Below are positions 1-6,822 of a stretch of 13,941 nucleotides of DNA, one piece after another. The notes beneath the pieces were generated by a model that did not search any database, was not told the origin of the DNA, and was given only the letters and a program-made list of their open reading frames with translations. Within the stretch, counting starts at the first letter, position 1. Every line of letters begins with the position of its first letter. Position numbers and translations under genes: made by a program. The stretch is from Solirubrobacter sp044865965 (GTDB lineage: Bacteria; Actinomycetota; Thermoleophilia; Solirubrobacterales; Solirubrobacteraceae): the NCBI GenBank assembly GCA_044865965.1, contig JBIOTP010000280.1:1-13941 (forward strand), in the 5' to 3' direction.

Positions 1-2
1 GG

Positions 3-920
3 GGCCAGCCCGAGCGCGTCCACCTCATCTCGCGCACGCAGGGCTACCACGGCACCCACGGCTACGGCACGGCGATCGGCGGGATCGAGGCCAACACGAG
101 CAACTGGGGCCCGCTCGTGCCCGCCGCCTCGGCCGTGCAGTTCGACTCGCTGGCCGCGCTCGAGCAGGAGATCCTCCGCGTCGGGCCGGAGCGGGTCGCC
201 GCCTTCTTCTGCGAGCCGGTGATCGGCGCCGGCGGCGTCCATCCGCCGCCCGACGGCTACATCGAGGGGGTCGCCGACCTGTGCGCCGAGCACGGGATCC
301 TGCTGGTGATCGACTCCGTGATCTGCGGCTTCGGCCGGCTCGGGACGTGGTTCGGCATCGAGCGCTGGGAGGACGTGCGGCCGGACCTGATCACGTTCGC
401 CAAGGGCGTCACCGCGGGCTACCTGCCGCTGGGCGGCGTCCTGGTCTCGGGCGCGGTGGCGGCGCCGTTCTTCGAGGAGCCGGGCGGCCCGATGCTGCGC
501 CACGGCCCCACCTACGCCGGCCACCCGACGTGCTGCGCGGCCGCGCTCGCGGTGATCGACATCTACGAGCGCGAGGGCCTGATCGCCCGCGGGCGCGAGC
601 TGGAGGGCCCGCTGCGCGACGCGCTGGCGTCGCTCGCCGACCACCCGGCGGTGGGCGAGGTGCGCGCCGGCACCGGGCTGCTGGCGGCGGTCCAGCTTGC
701 GCCCGACGTGCTCGAGCGCGACCCGACGGCGGTCGCGCGCGTGGCCCAGGGCGCGCGCGAGGCCGGCGTGCTGATCCGGCCGCTGCTCGCGGGCGCCGCC
801 GTCTCGCCCCCGCTCACGATCGAGCAGGAGCACATCGAGCGGATCGCCGACGCCTACCGCGCCGGGCTCGACCGCCTGGGCTCGGCGCCGCCGCAGCCCG
901 ACGCGGGCTCCGGGCCCTAG
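3..920 (+). CDS. Class III PLP-dependent aminotransferase, 5'-truncated by the window edge
   Basis: An open frame runs in from the left edge and ends at TAG 918-920, giving 305 residues of the C-terminal two thirds of a fold-type I, class III (omega-type) aminotransferase. Visible landmarks in order are an ISRTQGYHGTHGYG segment near the edge, the FFCEPVIGAGG segment, the PLP-pyridine aspartate in VIDSVICGFGR (Asp codon 312-314) and the Schiff-base lysine in TFAKGVTAGYLPLGG (AAG 402-404). Most family members have Asp-Glu-Val at the pyridine site; here it is Asp-Ser-Val, so the essential Asp is kept but the next acid is lost. The family moves amino groups between an omega-amine or amino acid and a keto acid in the cytoplasm. 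The substrate cannot be read from this part. The ATG-like starts inside the frame are internal, because homology continues upstream of them. The gene converges on the SDR gene to its right. Confidence 0.93.
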   Translation, partial: GQPERVHLISRTQGYHGTHGYGTAIGGIEANTSNWGPLVPAASAVQFDSLAALEQEILRVGPERVAAFFCEPVIGAGGVHPPPDGYIEGVADLCAEHGILLVIDSVICGFGRLGTWFGIERWEDVRPDLITFAKGVTAGYLPLGGVLVSGAVAAPFFEEPGGPMLRHGPTYAGHPTCCAAALAVIDIYEREGLIARGRELEGPLRDALASLADHPAVGEVRAGTGLLAAVQLAPDVLERDPTAVARVAQGAREAGVLIRPLLAGAAVSPPLTIEQEHIERIADAYRAGLDRLGSAPPQPDAGSGP

Positions 921-973
921 CCCCGGGCCGCGGTCGAGCGCCGGCCCGCAAGTCGCCTTCGAGTGCACGAAGC

Positions 974-991
974 GGCGCGGCTCGCCGCGCC
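974..991. terminator. GC hairpin between convergent genes, possible bidirectional terminator
   Basis: A perfect 7-bp stem GGCGCGG / CCGCGCC with a CTCG loop lies between the aminotransferase stop (920) and the SDR stop (1026). Because the two genes converge, it could end transcription from both sides. No T-run follows on either strand, so this is a structural guess. The rest of 921-1025 shows nothing coding. Confidence 0.4.
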
Positions 992-1025
992 ACTCCGGAT
1001 GCCGCGGTCGGGCCGAGGGGCAAGC

Positions 1026-2021
1026 TCAGCGAGCTCGCAAGCCGATGACGGCGCCGACCGCGGCGACGGCGCCCGCCGCGGCAACCGCGCCCCGGTGCGT
1101 GTTCAGCCACACCTGCGGGCTCCGGGCGCGCGCCTGGTCGTCGAAGATGCCGTGCGCGCCGGGGTCCCCCGGCGGCGGGGAGAGGAGGTTGTCCGCGCGC
1201 CGGGCGGGATCGATCGGCTTCTCCGCCTGCTGCGCCTTCTCGTTCGTGCGGCCGAGATAGCGGTCCATCAGGCCGGACGCGAGCTTCTCGCCGACGATCG
1301 TGAGGATGGTCGGCGGGGCGATCCAGATCTCCCGGCGCGGATGCTCGGCGGCGTGCACGATCGCCCGCGCCGCCAGCTCGGGCTGGTAGATCGGCGGCAC
1401 CGGCTGCGGGTGGCGGCGCAGGCGCGTCCGCACCCAGCCGAACTGCGGCGTGTTCAGGCCCGGCAGCTGGACCAGCGTCACCCGCACGTGCGAGCCGCGG
1501 TGGATCAGCTCGGCCCGCAGCGAGTCGAGGAACCCCTTGACCGCGTGCTTGGCGCCGCAGTACGTCGCCTGCAGCGGGATGCCGCGCCGCGAGAGCGCCG
1601 AGCCGACCTGCACGATCGTGCCGCGGTCGCGAGGGAGCATCCGGCGCAGCGCGGCCTGCGTCCCGTGGACCGAGCCGAGGTACGTGACCTCCGTGACACG
1701 TTTGAACTCGTCGGCGGTCGTGTCCGCCACCTCGGCGAGCACGGCCGTCATCGCGACGTTGATCCAGACGTCGATGGGGCCGAGCTCGGCCTCGATGCGG
1801 GCGGCGGCCTGCTCCACCTGCTCGGCATCGGCGACATCGGCGGGCGCGACGCACGCTCGGCGGCGTTCGGCGCGGACCTCGGCGGCGGTCGCCTCGAGCC
1901 GGTCGCGCCCGCGCGCGATCAGGCCGACATCGGCGCCGCGTCGGGCGAGCTCGCGGACCGTCGCGCGGCCGACGCCGGCGGAGGCGCCGGCGACGGCGAC
2001 GACCTGGCCTTCGAGGGACAT
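1026..2021 (-). CDS. SDR family NAD(P)-dependent oxidoreductase with C-terminal membrane helix
   Basis: A classical short-chain dehydrogenase/reductase of 331 residues. The Rossmann cofactor loop GASAGVG is at residues 12-18, followed by a basic LIARGRDRL segment that suggests NADP preference. The catalytic Ser is in VGSALS (about 141) and the Tyr/Lys pair is in YCGAK (Tyr154, Lys158). The usual NNAG is INVAM, and the segment QLPGLNTPQFGW fits a known SDR subgroup that keeps these variants. After the catalytic domain a linker leads to an Ala/Val/Gly-rich hydrophobic stretch over the last 20 or so residues that would anchor the enzyme in the membrane. I chose ATG 2021 because the SDR fold begins right there (MSLEGQVVAVAG). 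An ATG 69 nt upstream adds an Arg-rich, non-conserved extension that overlaps the inverted repeat. There is no clear Shine-Dalgarno. It is the last leftward gene and is separated from the SnoaL gene by the repeat structure. Substrate unknown. Confidence 0.92.
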   Translation of the reverse strand: MSLEGQVVAVAGASAGVGRATVRELARRGADVGLIARGRDRLEATAAEVRAERRRACVAPADVADAEQVEQAAARIEAELGPIDVWINVAMTAVLAEVADTTADEFKRVTEVTYLGSVHGTQAALRRMLPRDRGTIVQVGSALSRRGIPLQATYCGAKHAVKGFLDSLRAELIHRGSHVRVTLVQLPGLNTPQFGWVRTRLRRHPQPVPPIYQPELAARAIVHAAEHPRREIWIAPPTILTIVGEKLASGLMDRYLGRTNEKAQQAEKPIDPARRADNLLSPPPGDPGAHGIFDDQARARSPQVWLNTHRGAVAAAGAVAAVGAVIGLRAR

Positions 2022-2140
2022 GGAGTGAGTGCTGCCCGGACGCGGAGCGATTGATTCCGCCGCGCGACGGGTCCGGCGAACTTCGGGCAAGTGAGGGGGG
2101 AGCCCGGATCGGCTCGGCGCCGCGCAGTGATCGCGCGAGG

Positions 2141-2160
2141 TCGGCGAGTGGGCTCGCCGA
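2141..2160 (+). terminator. Perfect 8-bp hairpin followed by TTCCTTT
   Basis: TCGGCGAG and CTCGCCGA pair perfectly around a TGGG loop, and TTCCTTTC follows on the plus strand, which resembles a weak intrinsic terminator in that direction. No plus-strand gene precedes it. On the minus strand it would lie in the leader of the SDR mRNA. It sits inside the extra sequence that makes the left half of the surrounding inverted repeat longer than the right half. Confidence 0.35.
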
Positions 2161-2202
2161 TTCCTTTCGCGCGCGATCGATCACGTTCGATCGGTCGACC
2201 AC

Positions 2203-2251
2203 GGTGTGTGTCAATTGAGTTCGACCAGGTCGAACTCAATTGACGCACACC
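2203..2251. repeat. Nearly perfect 49-bp palindrome with 24-bp arms and a 1-base centre
   Basis: Arms 2203-2226 and 2228-2251 pair at 23 of 24 positions around a single A at 2227. The one exception (T2209/G2245) would be a G-U pair in plus-strand RNA and an A-C mismatch in minus-strand RNA. Each arm also contains the short palindrome TCAATTGA, and the two copies are 25 bp apart centre to centre. The inner part is clearly AT-richer than the surroundings. It could be an operator for a dimeric regulator in the SDR upstream region, a hairpin ending the SnoaL message (but no U-run follows), or the core of the larger repeat. Confidence 0.85.
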
Positions 2252-2352
2252 CCCAGCGGCGATGATCGATTTCCCGCCGCGGCGATCCGGGCTCCGTCCT
2301 CACTTGCAAGAAGTTCGCCGAATCCGCCCGCACGGCCGACGACGCCGAGCGG

Positions 2353-2787
2353 CTACACGCCCGCCGGCACCATCCCGAGCTGCCGCGCGAACTCCATCGT
2401 GTCCAGGTAGTCGTGCCACGCCGTCACCCGGCCGCCGTGAACCTGCACGATCGCGGCGACGTCCAAGCTCACGCGCCGCCCGGTCGCCGGCAGCTCGCCG
2501 TCCGGCGTCGCCAGCGGGCCCGTGTGCGTGCCGGTGAAGCGCATCTCGAACGCGGCGCCGCCGTCGTACTCGGCCGCCGACAGCCATTCGTGGCGCCCGT
2601 CCGGGAACGCGCGGTGGAAGGCGAGCCAGACCCCGGCCGCGGCGTCGCCGCCGCGCACGTCGTAGCCGGGCCCGCACAGCTCGCAGTCGTCGGCCATCAG
2701 GCCGCGCACGCGCTCGCGGAAGCCGGCCTCGTCGCCCGCGTCGTAGGCCGCGTAGCCGGCGCGAATGGTGTCAAGCAGGGTCTCCAT
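2353..2787 (-). CDS. SnoaL-like (NTF2-fold) ester cyclase family protein
   Basis: A 144-residue protein of the usual length for the SnoaL-like polyketide cyclase/NTF2 superfamily. It starts with METLLDTIRAGYAAYDAGDE, typical of the first helix. It then carries the family signature FTGTHTGPLATPDGELPATG (about residues 82-101), followed by RRVSLDVAAIVQVHGGRVTAWHDYLD and a closing QLG. Members form a small cone-shaped barrel. Some cyclise polyketide esters (SnoaL), but most environmental members have no known substrate. There is no signal peptide or membrane helix, so it is probably cytoplasmic. It starts 9 nt after the stop of the HD-GYP/LuxR gene with no clear ribosome binding site between, so it is probably made from the same message. 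The nested inverted repeat lies just downstream of its stop. Confidence 0.88.
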   Translation of the reverse strand: METLLDTIRAGYAAYDAGDEAGFRERVRGLMADDCELCGPGYDVRGGDAAAGVWLAFHRAFPDGRHEWLSAAEYDGGAAFEMRFTGTHTGPLATPDGELPATGRRVSLDVAAIVQVHGGRVTAWHDYLDTMEFARQLGMVPAGV

Positions 2788-2796
2788 GCGCCGAAG

Positions 2797-4359
2797 CTAT
2801 GGCGCGCGCGGGGGCGGCGCCATAGGGAGTTCCCCCCAGGTCACGAGGCCGTGCTGCATCGCGAGCAGCGCCGCGGCGGCGCGCGTGGAGACGCCGAGCT
2901 TGGCGTACACGTGCTCGATATGGTGGTCGGCGGTGCGGTAGGAGATCCCCAGCTCCCGCGCGATCTGCTTGGTGGCCAGCCCGCGCGCGACGAGCCGCAC
3001 GACCTCCACCTCGCGCGCGGTCAGCCCCGCGGGGCGCTCCAGCCGTGGCGGCGGCCGGCCGGCGGCCGTGACGACCGCTGCGACCGCGTCGGGGTCGAGC
3101 CGCCTCGCGCGCGCCTCCCCGGCCAGCAGCTCGACGGCGCGCTCGGGCGTGTGCGCCGCGCGGTGCGGGCGCGCCTGCGTCATGGCCTGATAGCTGTCCG
3201 CCGCGGCGAGCACGCGCGCCTCGGGGGCGAGCGCCGGCGCCTCCAGCCCGCGGTGATAGCCGGAGCCGTCGAGCCGCTCGTGGTGCAGGGCGGCGAGCGC
3301 CCCCAGCCCGGCCAGCGGCCCGGCCCGGGCGAGCACGCGCTCGCCGTGATAGGGATGAAGCCGCACCCGCTCGCGCTCGTCGGCCGTCAGCGGCCCCGGC
3401 TTGTCCCAGACGAGCACTGAGATCGCCACGCGCCCGACGTCGTGGACGAGCGCCGCGCGGCGGACCGCGGCCGCGTCCAGCCGCAGCCGCTCGGCGGCCT
3501 CCCCGGCGAGCGCCGCGACGCCGGCCGAGTGCCCGATCGTGAAGAACGACTTCAGATCCGCGAAGTCGCCCATCACGCGCAGGCCGTCGTCGAGCGCCGC
3601 CGCGCCCAGCGGGATCCGCCCGGCGGGCTCGAGCGCGACCACGTCGTCCCAGACGGACTCGCCCGCGAGCGGCGCCATCAGGTCCCGCGCGCCGCCGCAG
3701 AACGCATCGACCACGGACGGATCGAATGCGCCGCCCGCCCGCTCGCGCAGCCGCGCTACGGCGAGCTCCGTCCCGCCGTGGTGGTCGAGCATGACCGCCT
3801 CGTCGGCGACCGCGGCGACGCGCACGGCGAGCGGGATCGCCTCGCCGCGCGCCCGGCCCGGCAGCCCCTTGCCGTCCCAGCGCTCGAACACGCTCTCGAC
3901 GGCGCCGGCCACGCCGGCGCCGAGGCCCAGCCGCTCGACCACCAGCCGCGCGACCTCGCAGTGCGAGCGCGTCGCGAGCTCGTAGGTCGGCTTCAGACGC
4001 GGCAGGCCCGTCAGGAGCGTCAGCGCACGGCGCGGGAACGGCTGCCACGCGCCGACCGAGCGCATGATCAGCCGCGTCATCTCGCCCGGCTCGCCGCGTG
4101 CGACCGGCGTCGCGCGGCGGCCGAACTCGTGCTCGTCACCCAGATAGCGCGCGGCCAGGCCGGAATCGGCCGTGCAGCCCACGTAGGCGAGCAGCGAGAC
4201 GTAGTAGACGGCGCGGCGCGTCTCCGCGTCGAGACCGAGCCGCTCGGCCAGCTCCATCGCCAGCCGGCAGCTCCGCAACCCGTTCTCGAGCGGCGCCCCG
4301 AGCCCCAGGTCGGTCGCCAGCGACAGCGCGCCGATCAGCTCGGCGCGGCGCAGGTTCAC
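2797..4359 (-). CDS. Tandem HD/HD-GYP domain protein with C-terminal LuxR helix-turn-helix
   Basis: A 520-residue protein starting at GTG 4357-4359, which overlaps the upstream flavoprotein stop as GTGA and implies translational coupling. Residues about 50-200 form a first, degenerate HD-like half: SLLAYVGCTAD sits where an HD would be, followed by FERWDGKGLPGRARGE. Residues about 265-400 form a second HD-GYP half that keeps likely metal ligands: His277, the HD pair 306-307 in LVHDVGR, His335/338, HH 359-360, and DGSGYH at 364-369 in place of the usual DGxGYP. Residues about 446-506 are a LuxR/FixJ DNA-binding helix-turn-helix (LTAREVEVVRLVARGLATKQ). HD-GYP enzymes degrade cyclic dinucleotides such as c-di-GMP, and this architecture suggests a nucleotide-sensing transcription factor. 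Ligand and targets are unknown. The open frame extends far upstream of GTG 4359, but that part lies antisense-like across the flavoprotein gene and looks non-coding. Confidence 0.88.
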   Translation of the reverse strand: MNLRRAELIGALSLATDLGLGAPLENGLRSCRLAMELAERLGLDAETRRAVYYVSLLAYVGCTADSGLAARYLGDEHEFGRRATPVARGEPGEMTRLIMRSVGAWQPFPRRALTLLTGLPRLKPTYELATRSHCEVARLVVERLGLGAGVAGAVESVFERWDGKGLPGRARGEAIPLAVRVAAVADEAVMLDHHGGTELAVARLRERAGGAFDPSVVDAFCGGARDLMAPLAGESVWDDVVALEPAGRIPLGAAALDDGLRVMGDFADLKSFFTIGHSAGVAALAGEAAERLRLDAAAVRRAALVHDVGRVAISVLVWDKPGPLTADERERVRLHPYHGERVLARAGPLAGLGALAALHHERLDGSGYHRGLEAPALAPEARVLAAADSYQAMTQARPHRAAHTPERAVELLAGEARARRLDPDAVAAVVTAAGRPPPRLERPAGLTAREVEVVRLVARGLATKQIARELGISYRTADHHIEHVYAKLGVSTRAAAALLAMQHGLVTWGELPMAPPPRAP

Positions 4360-5492
4360 GCCGCCGCGCGCAGCGGCCGCAACGCCTGCGGCGGCGCCGG
4401 AACCGCGAACTCCGGCGGCGCGATCCGCAGGTAGTGCCCGAACGCCCACGCGGCCGGCCGCCGGCGCGCGAACGCGCGCGTGAGCGTGTCGATCGGGCGG
4501 CCGTGCAGATAGCGGATCGACTGCTGCGCCGCGAACATCGCTTCGAACTGCACCCGGTGGGAGGCGGAGAACGCCCCATAGCGGGCGAGCGCCTCCGCGC
4601 GGTCGCGGCGGCGGTCCAGCACCGCACGCAGCTCGCGCCCGAGGGCGACGCCGAAGTAGAACGCCGTGCGGATGCCCTCCGCGGTCAGCGGGAGGCAGTG
4701 GCCGGCGGAGTCGCCGGCGAAGAACACGCCGTCCGCGGTGGCGTCGCGCAGGCGGTGCGGGATCCAGTTGCCCTGGTACCCCACGGGCGCCGCCGAGACG
4801 TCGGCCACGAGCCGCAGCGTCGGCGCCTTGACCCCGTCGTGTGGGTCGAACGAGCCGACCCCGATCCGCAGCTCGTCGCGCGCGGGGAACGACCAGCCGT
4901 AGCCGGCGTCCACGTAGCGCGGGTCGATCCACAGCTCCAGATCGTCCCCCGCGCCCGCCGGATGGACCTCCAGGCCGCGCGACAGCCGCGCCTCAGGCGG
5001 CTGGATGTTCGCGTCCGGACCCAGGACCCGCCGCCACCCCAGCGCATCCACGATCAGGGGGGCGTTCACGTCCCCGCGGTCGGTGTGCACTGTGCTGCCG
5101 GTGCGTGAGGCCACTGCGGCCGTGTCGAAGCGGCCCGCGCCCTGCTCCCACAGCAGCTCGCACAGCTCGCGGTAGTCGAACGTGGAGAACGTCCAGGGCA
5201 GCGGCCAGCGCGCGCGCACGCGCGGGGTATGGACCAGCAGCGACCCGAACGTCTGCCGGATCGACCGCTCCAGGCCGAGGTTCCAGAGCCACTCGGTCGG
5301 CGCGGCGCACGCCGACGTCTGGCGCTCGCCGATGTCGTAGCGGTCGAGGACCAGCACCCGGGCGCCCGTCGCGCGCAGCTCGCGGGCCACCGCGAGCCCC
5401 GCGAACGAGGCGCCGCAGATCAGCACATCGGCGTCCGTCCCGGTTCCGAACGGGGTTCTCTGGGTACCGCGTTTCGTGGCTCTGTACGGCAT
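4356..5492 (-). CDS. FAD-dependent oxidoreductase, geranylgeranyl-reductase-like family
   Basis: A 378-residue flavoprotein. The N-terminal dinucleotide fold starts at about residue 22 (DVLICGASFAGLAVARELRA) and ends in the FAD-ribose acid at LVLDR (about Asp50). The second FAD motif, GVFFAGDSAGHCLPLTAEGI (Gly260-Asp261), is characteristic of the geranylgeranyl reductase/PHBH superfamily, including its conserved Pro-Leu-x-x-Glu-Gly-Ile run. Relatives reduce isoprenoid chains or hydroxylate and halogenate aromatics; the substrate cannot be assigned. There is no membrane helix. ATG 5492 is the first start and leaves about 21 residues before the fold, so a slightly later start cannot be excluded. 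It is the first gene of the leftward unit: its stop overlaps the GTG of the HD-GYP/LuxR gene by 4 nt. It faces rpsA across 25 bp. Confidence 0.88.
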   Translation of the reverse strand: MPYRATKRGTQRTPFGTGTDADVLICGASFAGLAVARELRATGARVLVLDRYDIGERQTSACAAPTEWLWNLGLERSIRQTFGSLLVHTPRVRARWPLPWTFSTFDYRELCELLWEQGAGRFDTAAVASRTGSTVHTDRGDVNAPLIVDALGWRRVLGPDANIQPPEARLSRGLEVHPAGAGDDLELWIDPRYVDAGYGWSFPARDELRIGVGSFDPHDGVKAPTLRLVADVSAAPVGYQGNWIPHRLRDATADGVFFAGDSAGHCLPLTAEGIRTAFYFGVALGRELRAVLDRRRDRAEALARYGAFSASHRVQFEAMFAAQQSIRYLHGRPIDTLTRAFARRRPAAWAFGHYLRIAPPEFAVPAPPQALRPLRAAA

Positions 5493-5517
5493 GTGCCGCT
5501 ACAGTATCCAGCCGCTA
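5493..5517. promoter_or_regulatory. Compact divergent promoter region shared by the flavoprotein gene and rpsA
   Basis: Only 25 bp lie between the two divergent start codons. The near-symmetric TACAGTA (5500-5506) reads as a good -10 hexamer both ways: TACAGT on plus and TACTGT on minus. A GTGGCT hexamer lies 18 nt upstream on the plus strand (5476-5481) and 16 nt upstream on the minus strand (5523-5528), a weak -35 in each case. Transcripts would begin a few bases from each ATG, so both would be leaderless or almost so. No Shine-Dalgarno is visible for either gene. The reading is by eye. Confidence 0.4.
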
Positions 5518-6822
5518 ATGGAAGCCACGCTGTCACCGCCTGCCCCCTCTGAAGCCCGTGTCGTCGAGGGCTCCGACGGGATGCTCCTCGAGATCGACGG
5601 CCGCATCGTCCCGAACTACGACGCCACGATCGTCCCGTTCGACGAAGGGGACGTCGTCACCGGCAAGGTCGTGCGCATCGACAAGGACGAGGTCCTCGTC
5701 GACATCGGCTACAAGAGCGAGGGGGTCATCCCCAACAACGAGCTCTCGATCCGCAAGTCCGTCGACCCGCACGACGAGGTCGAGCTGGGCGAGGAGGTCG
5801 ACGCGCTCGTCCTCACGAAGGAGGACCAGGACGGCCGCCTGATCCTGTCCAAGAAGCGCGCCCGGTTCGAGCGCGCCTGGCGCAAGATCGAGGGCGCCGC
5901 CGAGTCCGGCGAGCCGGTCAACGGCGCGGTCATCGAGGTCGTGAAGGGCGGCCTGATCGTCGATCTCGGGGTGCGCGGCTTCCTGCCCGCCTCGCTCGTC
6001 GACATCCGTCGGGTGCCCAACCTGGACGAGTACCTCGGCCAGACGATCCAGACCAAGGTCATAGAGCTCAACCGCAGCCGCAACAACGTCGTCCTGTCGC
6101 GCCGCGCGGTGCTGGAGGAGGAGCGCAAGGAGCAGCGCCAGGCGATCCTCGAGCGGCTGCAGCCCGGCCTCGTCATCGAGGGGCAGATCTCCAACATCGT
6201 GGACTTCGGCGCGTTCGTCGACCTCGACGGCATTGACGGCCTGATCCACATCTCCGAGCTCTCGTGGTCGCACGTCAACCACCCGAGCGAGGTGCTCTCG
6301 ATCGGGGACACGGTCGAGGTCAAGGTGCTCGACATCGACCGCGACCGCCAGCGCATCTCCCTGGGCCTCAAGCAGACCCAGGAGGACCCGTGGCAGCGCG
6401 TGGTGGACACCTACCACGTGGGCGACGAGCTCGAGGGCACCGTCACCAAGGTCGTCGCGTTCGGCGCCTTCGTCGAGATCCTCGAGGGCGTCGAGGGTCT
6501 GGTGCACATCTCCGAGCTCGCCCAGCAGCACGTGGAGAACCCGCGCGAGATCGTCCAGCCCGGCGACGAGGTGAAGGTCAAGATCCTGGAGATCGACTCC
6601 GAGCGCCGCCGCCTGTCGCTGTCGATCAAGCGCGTCGAGGGCCAGGTCCTGCCGCGCCGCACCGCGGGCACCGACGCCGGCGACCTCGAGGACATGCCGG
6701 AGCTCGGCCTGTCCGAGGACGTGTTCGCCGAGCGGCCGGCGGCCGAGCCCGAGGCCGAGGCGGCGCCCGAGCCGGAGCCGCCCACGCGCGAAGAGCCGGC
6801 GGGCGACGACACCGAGGAGTGA
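5518..6822 (+). CDS. rpsA: 30S ribosomal protein S1
   Basis: A 434-residue protein with four S1 (OB-fold) RNA-binding domains at about residues 44-113, 131-196, 217-286 and 302-372. Domains 3 and 4 carry the canonical DFGAFVDLDGIDGLIHISEL and AFGAFVEILEGVEGLVHISEL cores, and domain 1 has VRIDKDEVLVDIGYKSEGVI. A four-domain S1 with an acidic, disordered tail (Glu/Pro/Ala-rich after residue about 385) is the normal actinobacterial form, shorter than the six-domain E. coli protein. S1 helps load structured mRNAs on the 30S subunit. ATG 5518 was chosen because the conserved N-terminus begins soon after it. An in-frame ATG at 5476 would add 14 residues and overlap the start of the divergent flavoprotein gene. 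Its TGA overlaps the coaE GTG by 4 nt (GTGA), so coaE is translationally coupled. Confidence 0.96.
   Translation: MEATLSPPAPSEARVVEGSDGMLLEIDGRIVPNYDATIVPFDEGDVVTGKVVRIDKDEVLVDIGYKSEGVIPNNELSIRKSVDPHDEVELGEEVDALVLTKEDQDGRLILSKKRARFERAWRKIEGAAESGEPVNGAVIEVVKGGLIVDLGVRGFLPASLVDIRRVPNLDEYLGQTIQTKVIELNRSRNNVVLSRRAVLEEERKEQRQAILERLQPGLVIEGQISNIVDFGAFVDLDGIDGLIHISELSWSHVNHPSEVLSIGDTVEVKVLDIDRDRQRISLGLKQTQEDPWQRVVDTYHVGDELEGTVTKVVAFGAFVEILEGVEGLVHISELAQQHVENPREIVQPGDEVKVKILEIDSERRRLSLSIKRVEGQVLPRRTAGTDAGDLEDMPELGLSEDVFAERPAAEPEAEAAPEPEPPTREEPAGDDTEE

Larger units (their letters stand above)
2074..2320. repeat. Nested inverted-repeat structure, MITE-like or regulatory, with 38-bp outer arms
   Basis: The outer arms 2074-2111 and 2283-2320 are reverse complements over 38 bases with 34 matches. 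Both read CGGCGAACTTC, then GCAAGTGAGG, then GGAGCCCGGATCG, with two 2-base differences between those blocks. A near-perfect 49-bp palindrome (2203-2251) lies inside, off-centre: 91 nt separate it from the left arm and 31 nt from the right. Only short matches such as ATCGATCA survive between the arms. No reading frame here looks real. I see no clear target-site duplication. The form would suit a non-autonomous mobile element (MITE), an inverted duplication of a regulatory region, or a large RNA hairpin. The first ATG of the longer SDR reading frame falls inside the left arm. This covers nearly all of the gene-free stretch 2022-2352. Confidence 0.75.

Noticed and set aside
4360..4932. Upstream extension of the HD-GYP/LuxR frame across the flavoprotein gene
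   Set aside because: The extension has no homology and overlaps the conserved C-terminal half of the flavoprotein. GTG 4359 gives the classic GTGA overlap and the expected family N-terminus.
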